The notes: generated by a model not told the origin, from the sequence alone. A stretch of 64,000 nt of DNA from Cliona cf. orientalis (GCA_963930775.1 OZ005703.1:4526001-4590000), one strand, 5' to 3'. Positions 22,524 to 34,638 are shown, numbered from the stretch's first letter. Translations and numbers: made by a program.

Positions 22524-23785
22524 TATCACATTGTATGTTCCATTAACAGTACAGAATTTGAGTGCCAGCACAATGCTGACCTGATCATGAACGCACTGAT
22601 GTGAGTACCTAGCCCAGTTCCTGAAGAAGTAATGTCAATGCACTAGCTCAAAGTTCCCGTGTAGTGCTCAGGAATCCAAAACACACCAGTGACTACTTCA
22701 GAATCACTTGAAGATATATAGTGCTTAGACTTGGATATCCAGCCTTGTAAGGTAGTATCAAACTTGATGAAACAAGTTGAATGTTCATACACTTTCAAGT
22801 CATACATAGTGAGATACATAATTATTATATAATTATGTATGTTGGCTCTCTTGAACAGTTTATACCTGATTGCTAAAAACAAGAAACCTTAAAAAACTTG
22901 AGTGACTTTCCAAATTTGTACACAATAAAGCATTGAACCATGACAAAGAATTCTGCACACTTGATATCGAAAGTCACCCTCAGTTCTGTTCTTAATGAGA
23001 GCGACAGTTTTGATCAGTAACGACAACACATTCAAGCATTAATTAGAGCAGCAGTACAGTGCCTACTGAGTATTTGAAGGTGGAGACCTTTAATGGTTGA
23101 GAGGCATCCAGTTAATGTAAGTATTTCTACAGAAGACTATAATATTTGTATTTGCACACATTGCACCATGCATAGTACTTACAGTAATTAGAGTTCTCCC
23201 TTCATGGTCGTAAAACTGGTACCATTCACAAGCCATGGGAAGCCCAACACATATATCAGACCTCTTGTGCAGCCTAGCAGACATGATAGGTTGCATGATG
23301 AGCATTGCTACAAGACTCAAGCACATGCCAGCTGCAGGGTATAGCTCATCAATTCATAGCTGTAACCAATCCAAAACAGTACTCTGCCTATAGTGAAAAC
23401 AGTAGAGTAAACTGGTAACAATCTGAGGACTTGTGGGCTCTCACTGTATATATGTTGCCATGATCAGCATGAGTGTGACACCGACTACAAGCTGCATGTT
23501 CAAGGGTGTTGACACCCTTGAGCACCCTTGAGCAACATAGAGTTTCAGTGTCTAATTTATTTATAAGCATTGGTCACAAACAATTATTGCCCTCTCCTCA
23601 GTTGTGATTAGTTCTGTGTCATCCGTATCAGTAATTGGTAAAATGTCTTTGCAGTAGACACACATCTAATGATGATTTTGATTTTAATTACTGATTAGCT
23701 AATTGCCTAAAGTCCTGTGTAATGTGGTCCTCTTGGGTGATTCAACTTTGAGGTGTATAAGTTTATACAGACATGAATGTGTCAA

Positions 23786-25330
23786 CTAGTCTGTGCCTCC
23801 ATATGTTGAACCAATATCAATTGTCACAGTACTGTAAGTAGGTCCTATCAATGATTGCTTTTGAACTTTAACTGATGTGCCCACTTCAGTAGCACCTTCA
23901 CTCTTTGCATAAAATTTCCAACAACTACAGTTGTAGTGCCTGTAGAGTGGGGTTAATCTAATCTTTATCTTGTGGCACAGTTTAAGAAGTGTTAGCAAGT
24001 GTTGCTTTCCATCACCATGAAAATATTTCCTTGATAGAAGATGGCTGAGGATGGAGAGGTGTGCAAGCAGAAGAGTGTCCAGGATGTTCACATAGTTTTG
24101 TTTATATGGTCTGGCAACTGCAATCAAAACAGTGACTGCCAACAAAACGAATAGTTCATAAGACCAGTAAGATATGCCAATTTTCTCAATTGACAGAACA
24201 TTGTACAAGCATAATAAACCTCTCAAAAAGAAGTAGAGACCAGAAAAACTCCTCATGTCTCTGCCACCATCTAGACCATTCCTATAACATCCGTGGAATT
24301 TATCCACAAATGTGGTTAGAGCTAATCTGTCCAATTTGCACTTAGAAAGGCATGCTCTAAAAGCCTTAATGGGATAAAGAACCAACAGCAAGGCTGGCAG
24401 GAAATCACATACTATCAAAAATAGTGCAACTATTATGACTCTGAGAGATTTAGTGTACTGATATATATTTTCACAACTTATGCTTTGATCGTAGTCCATA
24501 AATTATTAACAGTTTCTTGTACATTCTTTGTACGGTTAAGTGTATTATATTGGTGAGCAAGAAAACAGCTGTGCTGACTGATACAGTACCTTGGTGTAAG
24601 AAAGAAGGAAAAAGGCTGCAAAAGCACTGATGGTATTATTTGTAATATCCCATTCTCTTCGTAGTCCAACAAGACATCTGTGAAATATTTTCCATATCCA
24701 CACTAGGGGTCTGAAGTTGCAATCATGTAATTCAATGAAGATCCAAGTCAGAAGGATCAGACAGAGAGGATAGATGGCTAAAATATAGCCTAAGAACATA
24801 ATGTGAATCAGTTCAAGATCTCTACTGACACAAAATGGTGGTACTAAATAACGGAAAAATCTAGATTCCATGTGCCGTAGAAGAAAAGAGCGAGATAAAA
24901 AAGAGAGTGGGATTCATCTTCAAGTATTAGTGTATCTACTCTATCAACTAGTAGTGTGCAACTGACTATCTGACTGTACATGATGAAGCAGGTCATGGGA
25001 GCACAGATTAAACAAATTCGAAAAGTGAGAATTGCAAGGTAGAATAGTGTGATTGGCACAAACTCCAGGAACAAGTAAAATGGCACCCCATACCAGGCAT
25101 GTAACAGTTTGAGCATTGATATCCAACTGAGGTCACCGAAGGTCCAAAGTGATCAATACACTCTTTACATAGTAAACCTTTTCTATTCATTGGTCCACAC
25201 ATGTAGTCATTGAGCTCTGAGATGCAATCTGGAAGTTTGATGTAGCTATAATCTGTCACATTGTGTCCCTTGACCTGAAAGTATGGGCACAGTCCAATGA
25301 ACACACCCTCACCTTCCTCAAGTCATGCAG
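23786..25330 (-). pseudogene. Frameshifted copy of the cysteine-motif multi-pass membrane protein
   Basis: Collinear with the intact gene at 39451-41211: CGPMNRKGLLCKEC, AWYGVPFYL, APMTCFIMYSQ, LPALLLVLYPI, FHGCYRNGLDGGRDMRSF are all recognisable. Frame breaks occur near 25315 (two bases missing in the CMT-EEGEG segment), near 25110 (after CSNC), near 24860 (between WNLDF and FFRY) and around 24500-24545 (two shifts). The last 237 residues are open to a stop at 23786. The signal-peptide region is not recognisable. At least four lesions make it a decayed duplicate, not an intron-bearing gene: none of the breaks has convincing splice sites. Confidence 0.75.
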
Positions 25331-27063
25331 TAACCAGACTTTAAAAGAGCAATTTGGTCAGTATACATTCTGTGACATCTCCTTTTGGTAGACAGTAATC
25401 TTGTATTGTCAAATCAGGTGTACTAGAGCAATAACTACTCCTGATCTGCCATCCTAGTTAGTAAGTACATGTAGATATGTAAATACAACAAACTGGTATA
25501 GCTGCAGTGTAACATGTCTACTGACAGACTACCCATGTGTGCAAGGTACTGGGTAGCTATATCGTATAAATAGCTATGTATTCACAATTAATTATGAAAT
25601 GTATAATAATATTATGGTTATAAAATTTGTATGGTATCTATTGTGATGGAAGAATGGTCATTATTTAGCATGCAGTAGCTAATTGTTGCTAACGTCAGCT
25701 CTATGTCTAGTTTCACTTTGACCTTGTGTGGCTATTATACTGATACTAATGTTTTGGTTCATGTCTGCAGATGAATCCATGCAATTGATCAGTCGACCTA
25801 CAATAATCTGATACTCAACATAAAAGAGATCAGGTGATGAAGCTAATTGAAAGAAACTCTGTATGCAGTGGACAAGACTGAATACTAAACACTCACAGGA
25901 ACTACGTCCTTCTTTTGTGAATCTGTATGTTGTTAATTATAATTTTCAGATGATGCACACTCATGAATATCTTGCATACTATATCATGTAGCACGCAGGT
26001 GCTGTTCCAGAGGAACCTTAATCTTGCTAATCTTTAGCTTAGTATGTGTACTATAGATACAACCTTACCAAAAGTATGTCCAACTTCACCGAGGTACTGA
26101 ATACTTTAGTCATGCTCTCCAGTTGAAAAACTTGACATGCATAATATGGTTAACTAGCCACTAAGGCTTGCGAGACAAGGTTGATGCTCAACCCAAGTGG
26201 TCAGCACAGAATTACAAACAGCTCTGTACAGTAGTTCAAAGCCTTAGTTGCTATAGTACAATGCCATAATATAGTCAGTAAGGATGTACAATGTTATCAG
26301 TTTTCATAAAAATTATAATATTATTATTGAGCAAGAATACAGCATAATATGCATTACCAGTACAACATTACACCATAGAGAGAGACCTAAGTGAAGGAAG
26401 GCTAAGGTCTTTCCAACATCTGGAGAGGAAAATGAAATCAAAGTCGTCAAGTGTCCTTGCAGGTTGATACTTTAAACTGTCTAAGTCTCAAAGATGGTAT
26501 GCATGATTCATGTAGGATTCATTGAGAAACTGTTAGGCTCAAGGCATGTATACAGTTGATATGCCAGCTCTTAAAGTACAATCACTACTGCAATTATAGA
26601 CATGATATAAAAGATAGCTGTCATATACCCATGCACACTTCTTAGCTGAGGCCAATCCTGTAACTTTGTCTTAAGGGCGATTCCAGTTTCAGCATGCACG
26701 TTTCAGTTTAGAGTGGCTGGCTAATCCAAATTTCCACAATAATTATATATACGACGTCGTAATAATATTATGATTAATTTCTGTCACTCCCTCTAGCAGA
26801 GTTGCATCGCAGCCCTTGTGTTGTGAGGGTGGAGCCAGCTCTACTGAGCTCTTATTGCAGCTGGCTGCACTGGTGCTACCTCAGACCTCCCTGTGATGGG
26901 ATGGTGTGGGTTTAATTTTTATGAGCTACATGCATAGCTGAATGTTCATCTACAGTTAACACATCATCCAGCTGTGCTCCTAGCAGATAAGTGATGGTAT
27001 GTACATAGTTACTCATGTTGGAATATTCTTGGTACTTAAGAAATATTCTCCTGTATCCCCCCT

Positions 27064-27095
<32 letters not shown>

Positions 27096-27445
27096 ATGTT
27101 CTGGCCACATACATTATTTGATTGATAAATAATTTGTCATTGTGTTGTCAGTGTTTGAGCATGAGGGTGTGGTGTACATTGAGTGCTATGACTGCAATTT
27201 TATAGTTTCAGTTCATATAGCTATAGTCGGCAGCTGGAACCTGATGGTTGATGGATTTATCCCTTCCTGGACTGGTCCAGTCCCTGTGCACTCCATACGC
27301 CACATTGCCAAATGTGTTAATGAGGCCACTTTTCTTTGGGGATGTTTTTCTGTCAGTAGAATGTATGTAGTATATAGCCACAAGAAGTTAACACAGACAA
27401 CATTGTATTACTAGATAATTGGTCACAGGTCCTATATATTAATTT
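25331..27445. other. Intergenic
   Basis: AT-rich, no gene supported. A plus-strand frame at 27142-27414 follows a possible acceptor (TTGTCAG at 27151) but has no recognised domain. A long C-run lies at 27067-27095, preceded by a few Gs and Cs. Confidence 0.4.
27066..27096. repeat. Poly(C) tract
   Basis: About 30 consecutive C residues. Length in the assembly is likely unreliable. Confidence 0.9.
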
Positions 27446-28050
27446 TTAGTGTAAAATAGAGTTTTATACCTAGAGTAGCTAACTCATGGGACGATTTTAC
27501 ACCAGCAAAACCTAGAGTAACTCATGGGACGATTTTACACCAATACAACCTAGAGTAACTCATGGGACGATTTTACACCAGCAAAATTGGTGTAAAATCC
27601 TGAGTATTTATTGTATGCCAAGCATATTATTAAGGGAGGATTTTACACCACATCAAAATTAAGGGGCTTACTCATGTAAATTCTCCCATATAACTTACCT
27701 CTGCTATATATAAGGGACAATTTTACACCAGTTGCCACCACAGTTACTGAAGTGGTGTAAAATCGTGCCATGTACTACTGATGGCTAACAGTAACTGGAG
27801 CAGATTTACATGTGACCTTTGACCTCACTTAAAATTCTCCCATAATAATAAGAATGCATACCCATACTCTGCTAAAACTTTAAGTGTGAACTTTGACCTG
27901 GTGTAAAATGCTCCCTTGTATATAGCCACTGATCCAGACTCAGGTAGGTTTTTAAGTGCGTTCCGAATCCTCGCTTGCTGTCCATGGGTGTGGCTGAAGT
28001 GCACATACTTGGTGGGTGGGGCTATCTTGCAGCTGTGACAGCTACTTTGG
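27446..28050 (+). repeat. Left long inverted arm
   Basis: Contains repeated GGACGATTTTACACCA motifs in both orientations, the first three in roughly 38 bp tandem units (27476-27590). It matches the right arm inverted, with small differences. A minus-strand frame here (27825-28082) is also present in the right arm and is not judged a gene. Confidence 0.8.
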
Positions 28051-28209
28051 TCTCCTCTACCTATACAATACCAGAATTTCAAATGAAAATACTCTCATGG
28101 TCTCCAGAGCAAACTCTACTTTAAATCTTAAAATCAGACTGGCGTTGTGGAATAGCTCAATCCCTTCGTAGCGAATACTGCACTATGTCCTATTAATTTT
28201 CATAGTTAT

Positions 28210-28604
28210 TACGTCCAGAGTCCCAATTAGAAAAACGCTTCGGCCGACCGATGAGGTAATTGTGATGTAAAATATGACGAAAATGCGGTTAAGACTGTTT
28301 CAAAATGTTTAGCACGCATGAAAGCTTGTTGGGGCCCAGAATTCGAACCTAGCGTAGAAGAGATAGTGGACTATCGATGAGATATGGCGATTCTCCCAGT
28401 TCGCTTTCTTTGGCGAGCACGCACTCGGGGGGATTTCCCTATTCAGTCTAGGCACATGGCAAGTGGAGGTCACGTCCGGGTCAACCGGCTCAAGCCGCGC
28501 GCCTCAATATACTCGCATACGGAGCATGCGCAATCTGTCGACGTGTCCTGGTTCGCGGGTAGAGTAGCGCGATGTAGTACTTTTCATGAGGGACTCTGGA
28601 CGTA
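28210..28604. repeat. Array unit 1
   Basis: 395 bp. Ends TACGTCCAGAGTCCC and GGGACTCTGGACGTA, a perfect inverted pair. CpG-rich. Almost identical to unit 6. Confidence 0.85.
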
Positions 28605-28621
28605 GTCTCCAAGTTGTTCAT

Positions 28622-29059
28622 TACATCCCGAGTCCCAATTCACAAATCGAAATTCGGCCGCTCGATGAGGTAATTATGACGAAACCTATGATGAAACCTA
28701 TGATGAAATGATGATGAAATGATGATGAAATTGGGGTGAAGACTGCTTCAAAATGTTTAGCGCGCATGACAGGGTGTTGGGACCCAGAATTCGAACCTAG
28801 CGTACAAGAGATCGTGGACTATCGATGACATATGGCGATTCTATCAGTTCGCTTTCTTTGGCGAGCGAGCTCTCTGGGGGGATTTCCCTATACAGTCTAG
28901 TACATGGCAGTGGAGGTCACGTTCGGGTCAACCGGCTCAACCCGCGCGCCCCAGTATACTGCGTGTACTGAGCATGCGCAGTTGGTCGATGTGTCCAAGT
29001 TCGAATTATGGCAGCGTACAGTAAGCGCGGTGCAATACTTATGAGGGACTTGGGATGTA
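28622..29059. repeat. Array unit 2
   Basis: 438 bp. Ends TACATCCCGAGTCCC and GGGACTTGGGATGTA (one mismatch). Includes a short ATGATGAAA tandem tract. Separated from units 1 and 3 by 17 bp of the type GTCTCYAAGTTGTTCAT. Confidence 0.85.
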
Positions 29060-29076
29060 GTCTCTAAGTTGTTCAT

Positions 29077-29523
29077 TACATCCCGAGTCCCAATTCGCAA
29101 AAAAGAATTCGGCCGCGCGATGAGTAATTATGACGAAACCTATGATGAAACCTATGATGAAATTATTGAAACCTATGATGAAATTATGATGAAATTGGGG
29201 TGAAGACTGCTTCAAAATGTTTAGCGCGCATGACAGGGTGTTGGGACCCAGAATTCGAACCTAGCGTACAAGAGATCGTGGACTATCGATGACATATGGC
29301 GATTCTCTCAGTTCGCTTTCTTTGGCGAGCGAGCTCTCTGGGGGGATTTCCCTATACAGTCTAGCACATGGCAGTGGAGGTCACGTTCGGGTCAACCGGC
29401 TCAACCCGCGCGCCCCGATATACTGCCTGTACGGAGCATGCGCAGTTTGTCGATGTGTCCAAGTTCGAATTATGGCGGCGTACAGTAAGCGCGGTGCAAT
29501 ACTTATGAGGGACTCGGGATGTA
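29077..29523. repeat. Array unit 3
   Basis: 447 bp. Ends TACATCCCGAGTCCC and GGGACTCGGGATGTA, perfect inverted pair of the second sequence type. Close relative of unit 2. Confidence 0.85.
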
Positions 29524-29540
29524 GTCTCTAAGTTGTTCAT

Positions 29541-29917
29541 TACGTCCAGAGTCCCAATTAGAAAAAACTATTCGGCCGACCGATGAGGTAATTGTGATGT
29601 AAAATATGACGAAAATGCGGTTAAGACTGTTTCAAAATGTTTAGCACGCATGAAAGCTTGTTGGGGCCCAGAATTCGAGCCTAGCGTAGAAGAGATCGTG
29701 GACTATCCGATGATATCCTTATGGCGTTTCTCTCAGTTCGCTTTCTCTAGCGAGCTTGCTTTCAGGGCAGGGGGGTTTCCCTATTCAGTTGAGCACGTGG
29801 CAGGTGAAGGTCAACCGGCTCAAGCCGCGCGCCCCAATATTGTACGCGTATACGGAGCATGCGCATGTGTCCTAGTTCGAATTTATGGCGGCGTCTTCAT
29901 GAGGGACTCTGGACGTA
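29541..29917. repeat. Array unit 4
   Basis: 377 bp. Ends TACGTCCAGAGTCCC and GGGACTCTGGACGTA, perfect inverted pair of the first type. Confidence 0.85.
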
Positions 29918-29941
29918 GTCTCTAGGTTTTTCATTACTTGT

Positions 29942-30321
29942 TACGTCCAGAGTCCCAATTAGAAAAAAAGAATTCGGCTCTCGCTATGATGAAATGATGA
30001 TGAAACCTATGATGTAATTGCTGTGAAACTGTTTCAAAATGTTTAGCGCGCATGAAAGGTTGTTGGGACCCAGAATTCGAACCTAGCGTAGAAGAGATCG
30101 TGGACTATCCCTTATGGCGTTTCTCTCAGTTCGCTTTCTCTAGCGAGCTCGCTTTCAGGGCAGGGGGATTTCCCTATTCAGTCGAGCACATGGCAGGTGA
30201 AGGTCCGAACCGGCTCAAGCCGCGCGCCCCGATATTGTACGCGTATACGGAGCATGCGCAGTTTGTCAATATGTCCTAGTTCGAATTTATGGCGGCGTAT
30301 TCATGAGGGACTCTGGACGTA
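29942..30321. repeat. Array unit 5
   Basis: 380 bp. Ends TACGTCCAGAGTCCC and GGGACTCTGGACGTA, perfect. Closest to unit 4. Confidence 0.85.
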
Positions 30322-30339
30322 GTCTCGAAGTTTTTCATT

Positions 30340-30809
30340 ACTTGCCCAGTAGAAATTTACTTTTCTGCGGTTATTAGGTAATGATGACGTAATCTATGAG
30401 GTAATTGCCAGAAAACTCAGGGCCTCCGTGGAGCCTTTCTGAGACTTGAAAATCGGTATGTATGTAGAGTATCTGACGCATGTATCCAGCGAATACATTA
30501 TAAGCTGAGCGCTACTTTCTCTGCGAAGTACCGCCGGCCGAACTTCACGCGTTCTCTTGGCTGACGTATTAAATCCCGTGGATAAAAAAAGATAGCCTTG
30601 TGCTATATATAGCACGCACGCTGTGTGCCATGCCGCGACTAACCTGATGTTCAGAAGCTGTCGACTTCGTCTCCTGTGATTGAAAATTGTCAGTGTCGAG
30701 GTCGAGAGTCGGCCGCGGTCGACTCTCAGACTCCGTCTCTGCGCCAGTATCGATGTGTGTACGCACTATATTGACGACCTTTTACCATATGAACCATTAC
30801 TGGGCAAGT
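30340..30809. repeat. Element B copy 1
   Basis: 470 bp with ends ACTTGCCCAGTA and TACTGGGCAAGT. Contains the empty site (ATCCCGTG at 30573-30580) of the insertion found in copy 2. Confidence 0.8.
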
Positions 30810-30838
30810 GGTCAAGTTTTTTTCATTAAAGTAATACG

Positions 30839-31232
30839 TACGTCCAGAGTCCCAATTAGAAAAACGCTTCGGCCGACCGATGAGGTAATTGTGATGTAAA
30901 ATATGACGAAAATGCGGTTAAGACTGTTTCAAAATGTTTAGCACGCATGAAAGCTTGTTGGGGCCCAGAATTCGAACCTAGCGTAGAAGAGATAGTGGAC
31001 TATCGATGAGATATGGCGATTCTCCCAGTTCGCTTTCTTTGGCGAGCCCGCACTCGGGGGGATTTCCCTATTCAGTCTAGGCACATGGCAAGTGGAGGTC
31101 ACGTCCGGGTCAACCGGCTCAAGCCGCGCGCCTCACATACGGAGCATGCGCAGTCTGTCGACTTGTCCTGGTTCGAATTATGGCGGGTACTGTAGCGCGA
31201 TGTGGTACTTTTCATGAGGGACTCTGGACGTA
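30839..31232. repeat. Array unit 6
   Basis: 394 bp. Ends TACGTCCAGAGTCCC and GGGACTCTGGACGTA, perfect. Lies between the two B copies and nearly duplicates unit 1. Confidence 0.85.
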
Positions 31233-31254
31233 TATAGTCTCCAAGTTGTTCATT

Positions 31255-31831
31255 ACTTGCCCAGTAGCAATTTACTTTTCTGCGATTATTAGGTAATGAT
31301 GACGTAATCTATGAGGTAATTACCAGAAAACTCAGGGCCTCCGTGGAGCCTTTCTGAGACTTGAAAATCGGTATATATGTAGAGTATCTGACGCATGTAC
31401 CCAGCAAATACATTATAAGCTGAGCGCTACTTTCTCTGCGAAGTACCGCCGGCCGAACTTCACGCGTTCTCTTGGCTGACGTAATCCCGTGTAGCCTCGT
31501 CCCCAGGCGCCAGGCCACTCCCACGTTTTCAATGTTGCTGCGTGCAACATTGAAAACGTGGGAGTGGCCTGGGGACGAGGCTAATCCCGTGGATAAATAA
31601 AGCTAGCCTTGTGCTATATATAGCACGCACGCTGTGTGTGCGCGTGCCATGCCGCGACTAACCTGATGTTCAGAAGCTGTCGAGTTCGTCTCAGAAAATT
31701 GTCAGTATCGAGGTCGAGAGTCGGCCGCGGTCGACCATCTCTGTGATTGAGGCGCCAGTACCAATGTGTGTACGCACTACATTGTCGACCTTTTACCATA
31801 TGAACATCATGCATGCAGCTGCTGGGCAAGT
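31255..31831. repeat. Element B copy 2
   Basis: 577 bp, starting ACTTGCCCAGTAG and ending GCTGGGCAAGT. Collinear with copy 1 but carrying a 92 bp insertion. Confidence 0.8.
31492..31583. mobile_element. 92 bp hAT-like mini-element with 8 bp target duplication
   Basis: Near-perfect hairpin with ends TAGCCTCGTCCCCAGG and complement. The 8 bp ATCCCGTG is present on both sides (31484-31491 and 31584-31591), and once only in the paralogous copy at 30573-30580. Eight-base duplications are typical of hAT transposition. Confidence 0.9.
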
Positions 31832-32024
31832 GGTCAAGTGTTCATATTAATATCATTTTTAGGCATACACTAATATAGAACTAGCATAATAATTGCTAAT
31901 TTGTATGTCTACTGTATGCATTTTTCATCAACAGAAATTAGAAAAATGTTACTACTAGGTGGGGCTCACCATGTGCATGAGTTAAACTTCTTTAAATTGT
32001 AAGGGTATCTCTGCTTCTCGCTTG

Positions 32025-33337
32025 TGCTAATAGAATGGTAGGTGGGGCTCACTACGTGCACGATTGTTTGTGAAGTATGTCTGGGAGTAACGCCATTGTG
32101 AATTGGTCGAAAGAATATGACTATGAGAAGGATGATTATAATTATGCATAGAGTACAAGACTTAGATATGAGACACTTAACTATTGACTGCTTTTACACA
32201 GTTATTTTAGAAATATTTTATGTGGGGGCTTTTAAGGACTGCCTATGGCCTCTAATACATGGAATATCAATTAACTACTGAAAGTTATAATTTTTTGTGA
32301 TTATTAGTATTGAATATAATATTATGGGATGCCTGTCCCTATTATGAGACACCACCTTCCCACTGATAAAGGCAATTATCATAATTTAAAATTGACATCC
32401 TAGCCAAATTAGCATCCTTAAATTGAGATTTGGTGTTGATGACAAAAAATAAGTAGTTTGATGTGCCAAATAAGCAAATTTGCAAAGTTGATATGTATAC
32501 CAAAACCGAAAGTCGTGTTTTACTACATGCAAAAGCCCATATCAAAATAAGGTAGATAGCAAATTCAACTTTGCAGGCAATATAGTTCTAATTAGGTATA
32601 ATATTATACTGACCTTCAAACAGGAAACTTCCATCTTAGTTAGTATGGATGTCCCATAATTATACCAATTGTCTCACAATACCTACATAATTATACTCCA
32701 TACCAAACACATGAGTGAGTTGTGCTGGTGATGCAATACATCCAGTACTGCGGAAATAAGAGGGGTCTGGATTCAAGACAGCCATGAGTGATTCCTGGCA
32801 GCAGCTATTAGTGATTTAGCTACGTACACTGATCTCTTTTTAATGTGATAGTTAGCCTCACGCTAGGCTCTCCCGCAGGAGAGCCTGGCACGGAAAAAAG
32901 AGGCTAAATTCTCTTTGAGTCAAATGCGATTTAGCTACATGTAGCTATATCTATGTAAAATACTATACCAAATAAAATTATAGGGTGCAATTGAGTGAGT
33001 TCACTCCCATGAATGTAGCTATATTATGGCATCTACTTTCCTCCAAACGGACAAACTGAAGAGGCATTTTTTGATGATGAACAATTAGAAAATATATATT
33101 GGCTACAATAGCATCCAAGTGAGAGAATGTATCTAGTTACAGAGTCATGCACATAATATGATTACTATCAACTCCAAAAAACTATTGCATCCATCAACAA
33201 AATATTGCTGTAATATCATAAGGCAATGGTAGTCATATCAATTCTACCTTTATTATCCTTAACACAAAGTTGTACTGCAGAAATACCCCGACATGCTTTA
33301 CGAAGAATAGTGAGCCCCACCTACCATTCTATTAGCA
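32025..33337. repeat. 29 bp inverted repeat pair
   Basis: TGCTAATAGAATGGTAGGTG... at 32025-32053 is exactly inverted at 33309-33337, immediately next to the right long arm. A shorter AGGTGGGGCTCAC copy is at 31960. The DNA between carries the 32167-32680 repeat and AT-rich sequence without a gene. Confidence 0.75.
32167..32680. mobile_element. Dispersed repeat, copy 1 (TATGAGAC ends)
   Basis: About 0.5 kb, starts TATGAGACAC and ends GTCTCACA. Collinear along its length with 63361-63900, including GGACTGCCTATGG and ACTTCCATCTT. No coding capacity. Confidence 0.75.
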
Positions 33338-33339
33338 CG

Positions 33340-34009
33340 AGCCCAAAGTAGCTGTCACACGCGGCTGCAAGATAGCCCCACCCACCAAGTGCGTGCACTT
33401 CAGCCACACCCACAGCAAGCGAGGATTCGGAACGCACTTAAAAGCCTACCTGAGTCTGGATCAGTGGCTATATATATACAAGGGAGTATTTTACACCAGG
33501 TCAAAGTTCACACTTAAAGTTTTAGCAGAGTGTGAGTATTCATTATGGGGGAATTTTAAGTGAGGTCAAAGGTCACATGTAAATCTTTGCTCCAGTTACT
33601 GTTAGCCATCAGTAGTATACATGGCACGATTTTACACCAATACAACCTAGAGTAACTCATGGGACGATTTTACACCAGTAAAAATTTGTGTAAAATCCTG
33701 AGTATTTATTGTATGCCAAGCATATTATTAAGGGAGGATTTTACACCACATTAAAATTAAGGGGTTTACTCATGTAAAATTCTCCCATAAACCCCTTAAT
33801 TTTAATGTGGTGTAAAATCCTCCCTTAATAATATGCTTGGCATACAATAAATACTCAGGATTTTACACCAATTTTTGCTGGTGTAAAATCGTCCCATGAG
33901 TTACTCTAGGTTGTATTGGTGTAAAATCGTCCCATGAGTTACTCTAGGTTTTGCTGGTGTAAAATCGTCCCATGAGTTACTCTAGGTATAAAACTCTATT
34001 TTACACTAA
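33340..34009 (-). repeat. Right long inverted arm, itself partly palindromic
   Basis: Inverted copy of the left arm. In addition, about 33640-33785 is repeated in reverse at 33785-33930 (GTATGCCAAGCATATTATTA against its complement), so the right arm contains an internal palindrome centred near 33785 that the left arm lacks. Confidence 0.8.
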
Positions 34010-34638
34010 GTTCTACAGGACCTTGGTCACACACTTTTGAGCACAATAATACAGCTGTAAATTAGTAGCTATATACACAGGGAAAAATTGCTTTCTTGCA
34101 TTCAGAAAGTTTAATGCTTCAAGCAAGTTAAACCAAGAATTATCCTCCTATGACAAGAACTAAAATTAATTTCTAAGTGCAAGAAATTATTTTGTTAAAA
34201 ATAAGATACTTGATTGGATGCCTTCTTAAGCAAAGAAGAGACTTCTTGTATTAAGAAGGGGTGTTACTTAATGCTATATAGACAATCTAGACTGGTACTC
34301 TAACACCAAGTAATGTGTCACTTATTACTAGAAATGCACGTTTTCGAATAAGAAATCTCAGTAAGCAGCTGTCTTGAAAGAAGATAACATTAATGTTTAC
34401 TAGAAAATTGTTTCTCTATTTTAGGATGCCAATTATTTCTATCTCAATGCAAGCAATACCTGCTTGTTTCTAGAAATCTAGATTCTTAGGACAATTAAGG
34501 GTTAATTTCTGACAAGAGTACTTACTAGTAGATAGGACAGAATTACCAACTTGATTCAAGAAATTATTTGCTTCTTTATAGCAACTAGTATCTTCAAATT
34601 AAAAGTTCAGAAGTGTTTATATCTTGGAAGTAGACATA

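Larger units (their letters stand above)
21362..23785. other. Intergenic with repeats
   Basis: Holds hairpin-forming GGACCAAAATT repeats (21730-21815), a GT microsatellite and one MITE. Two minus-strand open stretches (22643-22882, and 23186-23290 ending in a GTAAGT donor) have somewhat protein-like composition, but the splice phases I tried do not join and I recognise no domain, so I do not call a gene. Confidence 0.4.
27446..34009. mobile_element. 6.56 kb composite element with about 600 bp inverted arms
   Basis: The left arm starts TTAGTGTAAAATAGAGTTTT at 27446 and runs to about 28050. The right arm is its inverted copy, ending at 34009. The arms share the order: three CTAGAGTAACTCATGGGACG repeats, CCAAGCATATTATTAAGG, AGGTCAAAGTTCACACTT, and CGGAACGCACTTAA. 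Between them lies an array of small inverted-repeat units (28210-31831) and unrelated repeats. No transposase or other long gene was found inside; the open frames in the array are repeat by-products. It resembles a foldback or long-TIR non-autonomous transposon. I could not define a target-site duplication. Confidence 0.75.

Noticed and set aside
28384-31524. Several 60-90 codon frames in the tandem array
   Set aside because: The same frames recur because the DNA is repeated. They are interrupted in some units and match no protein family.
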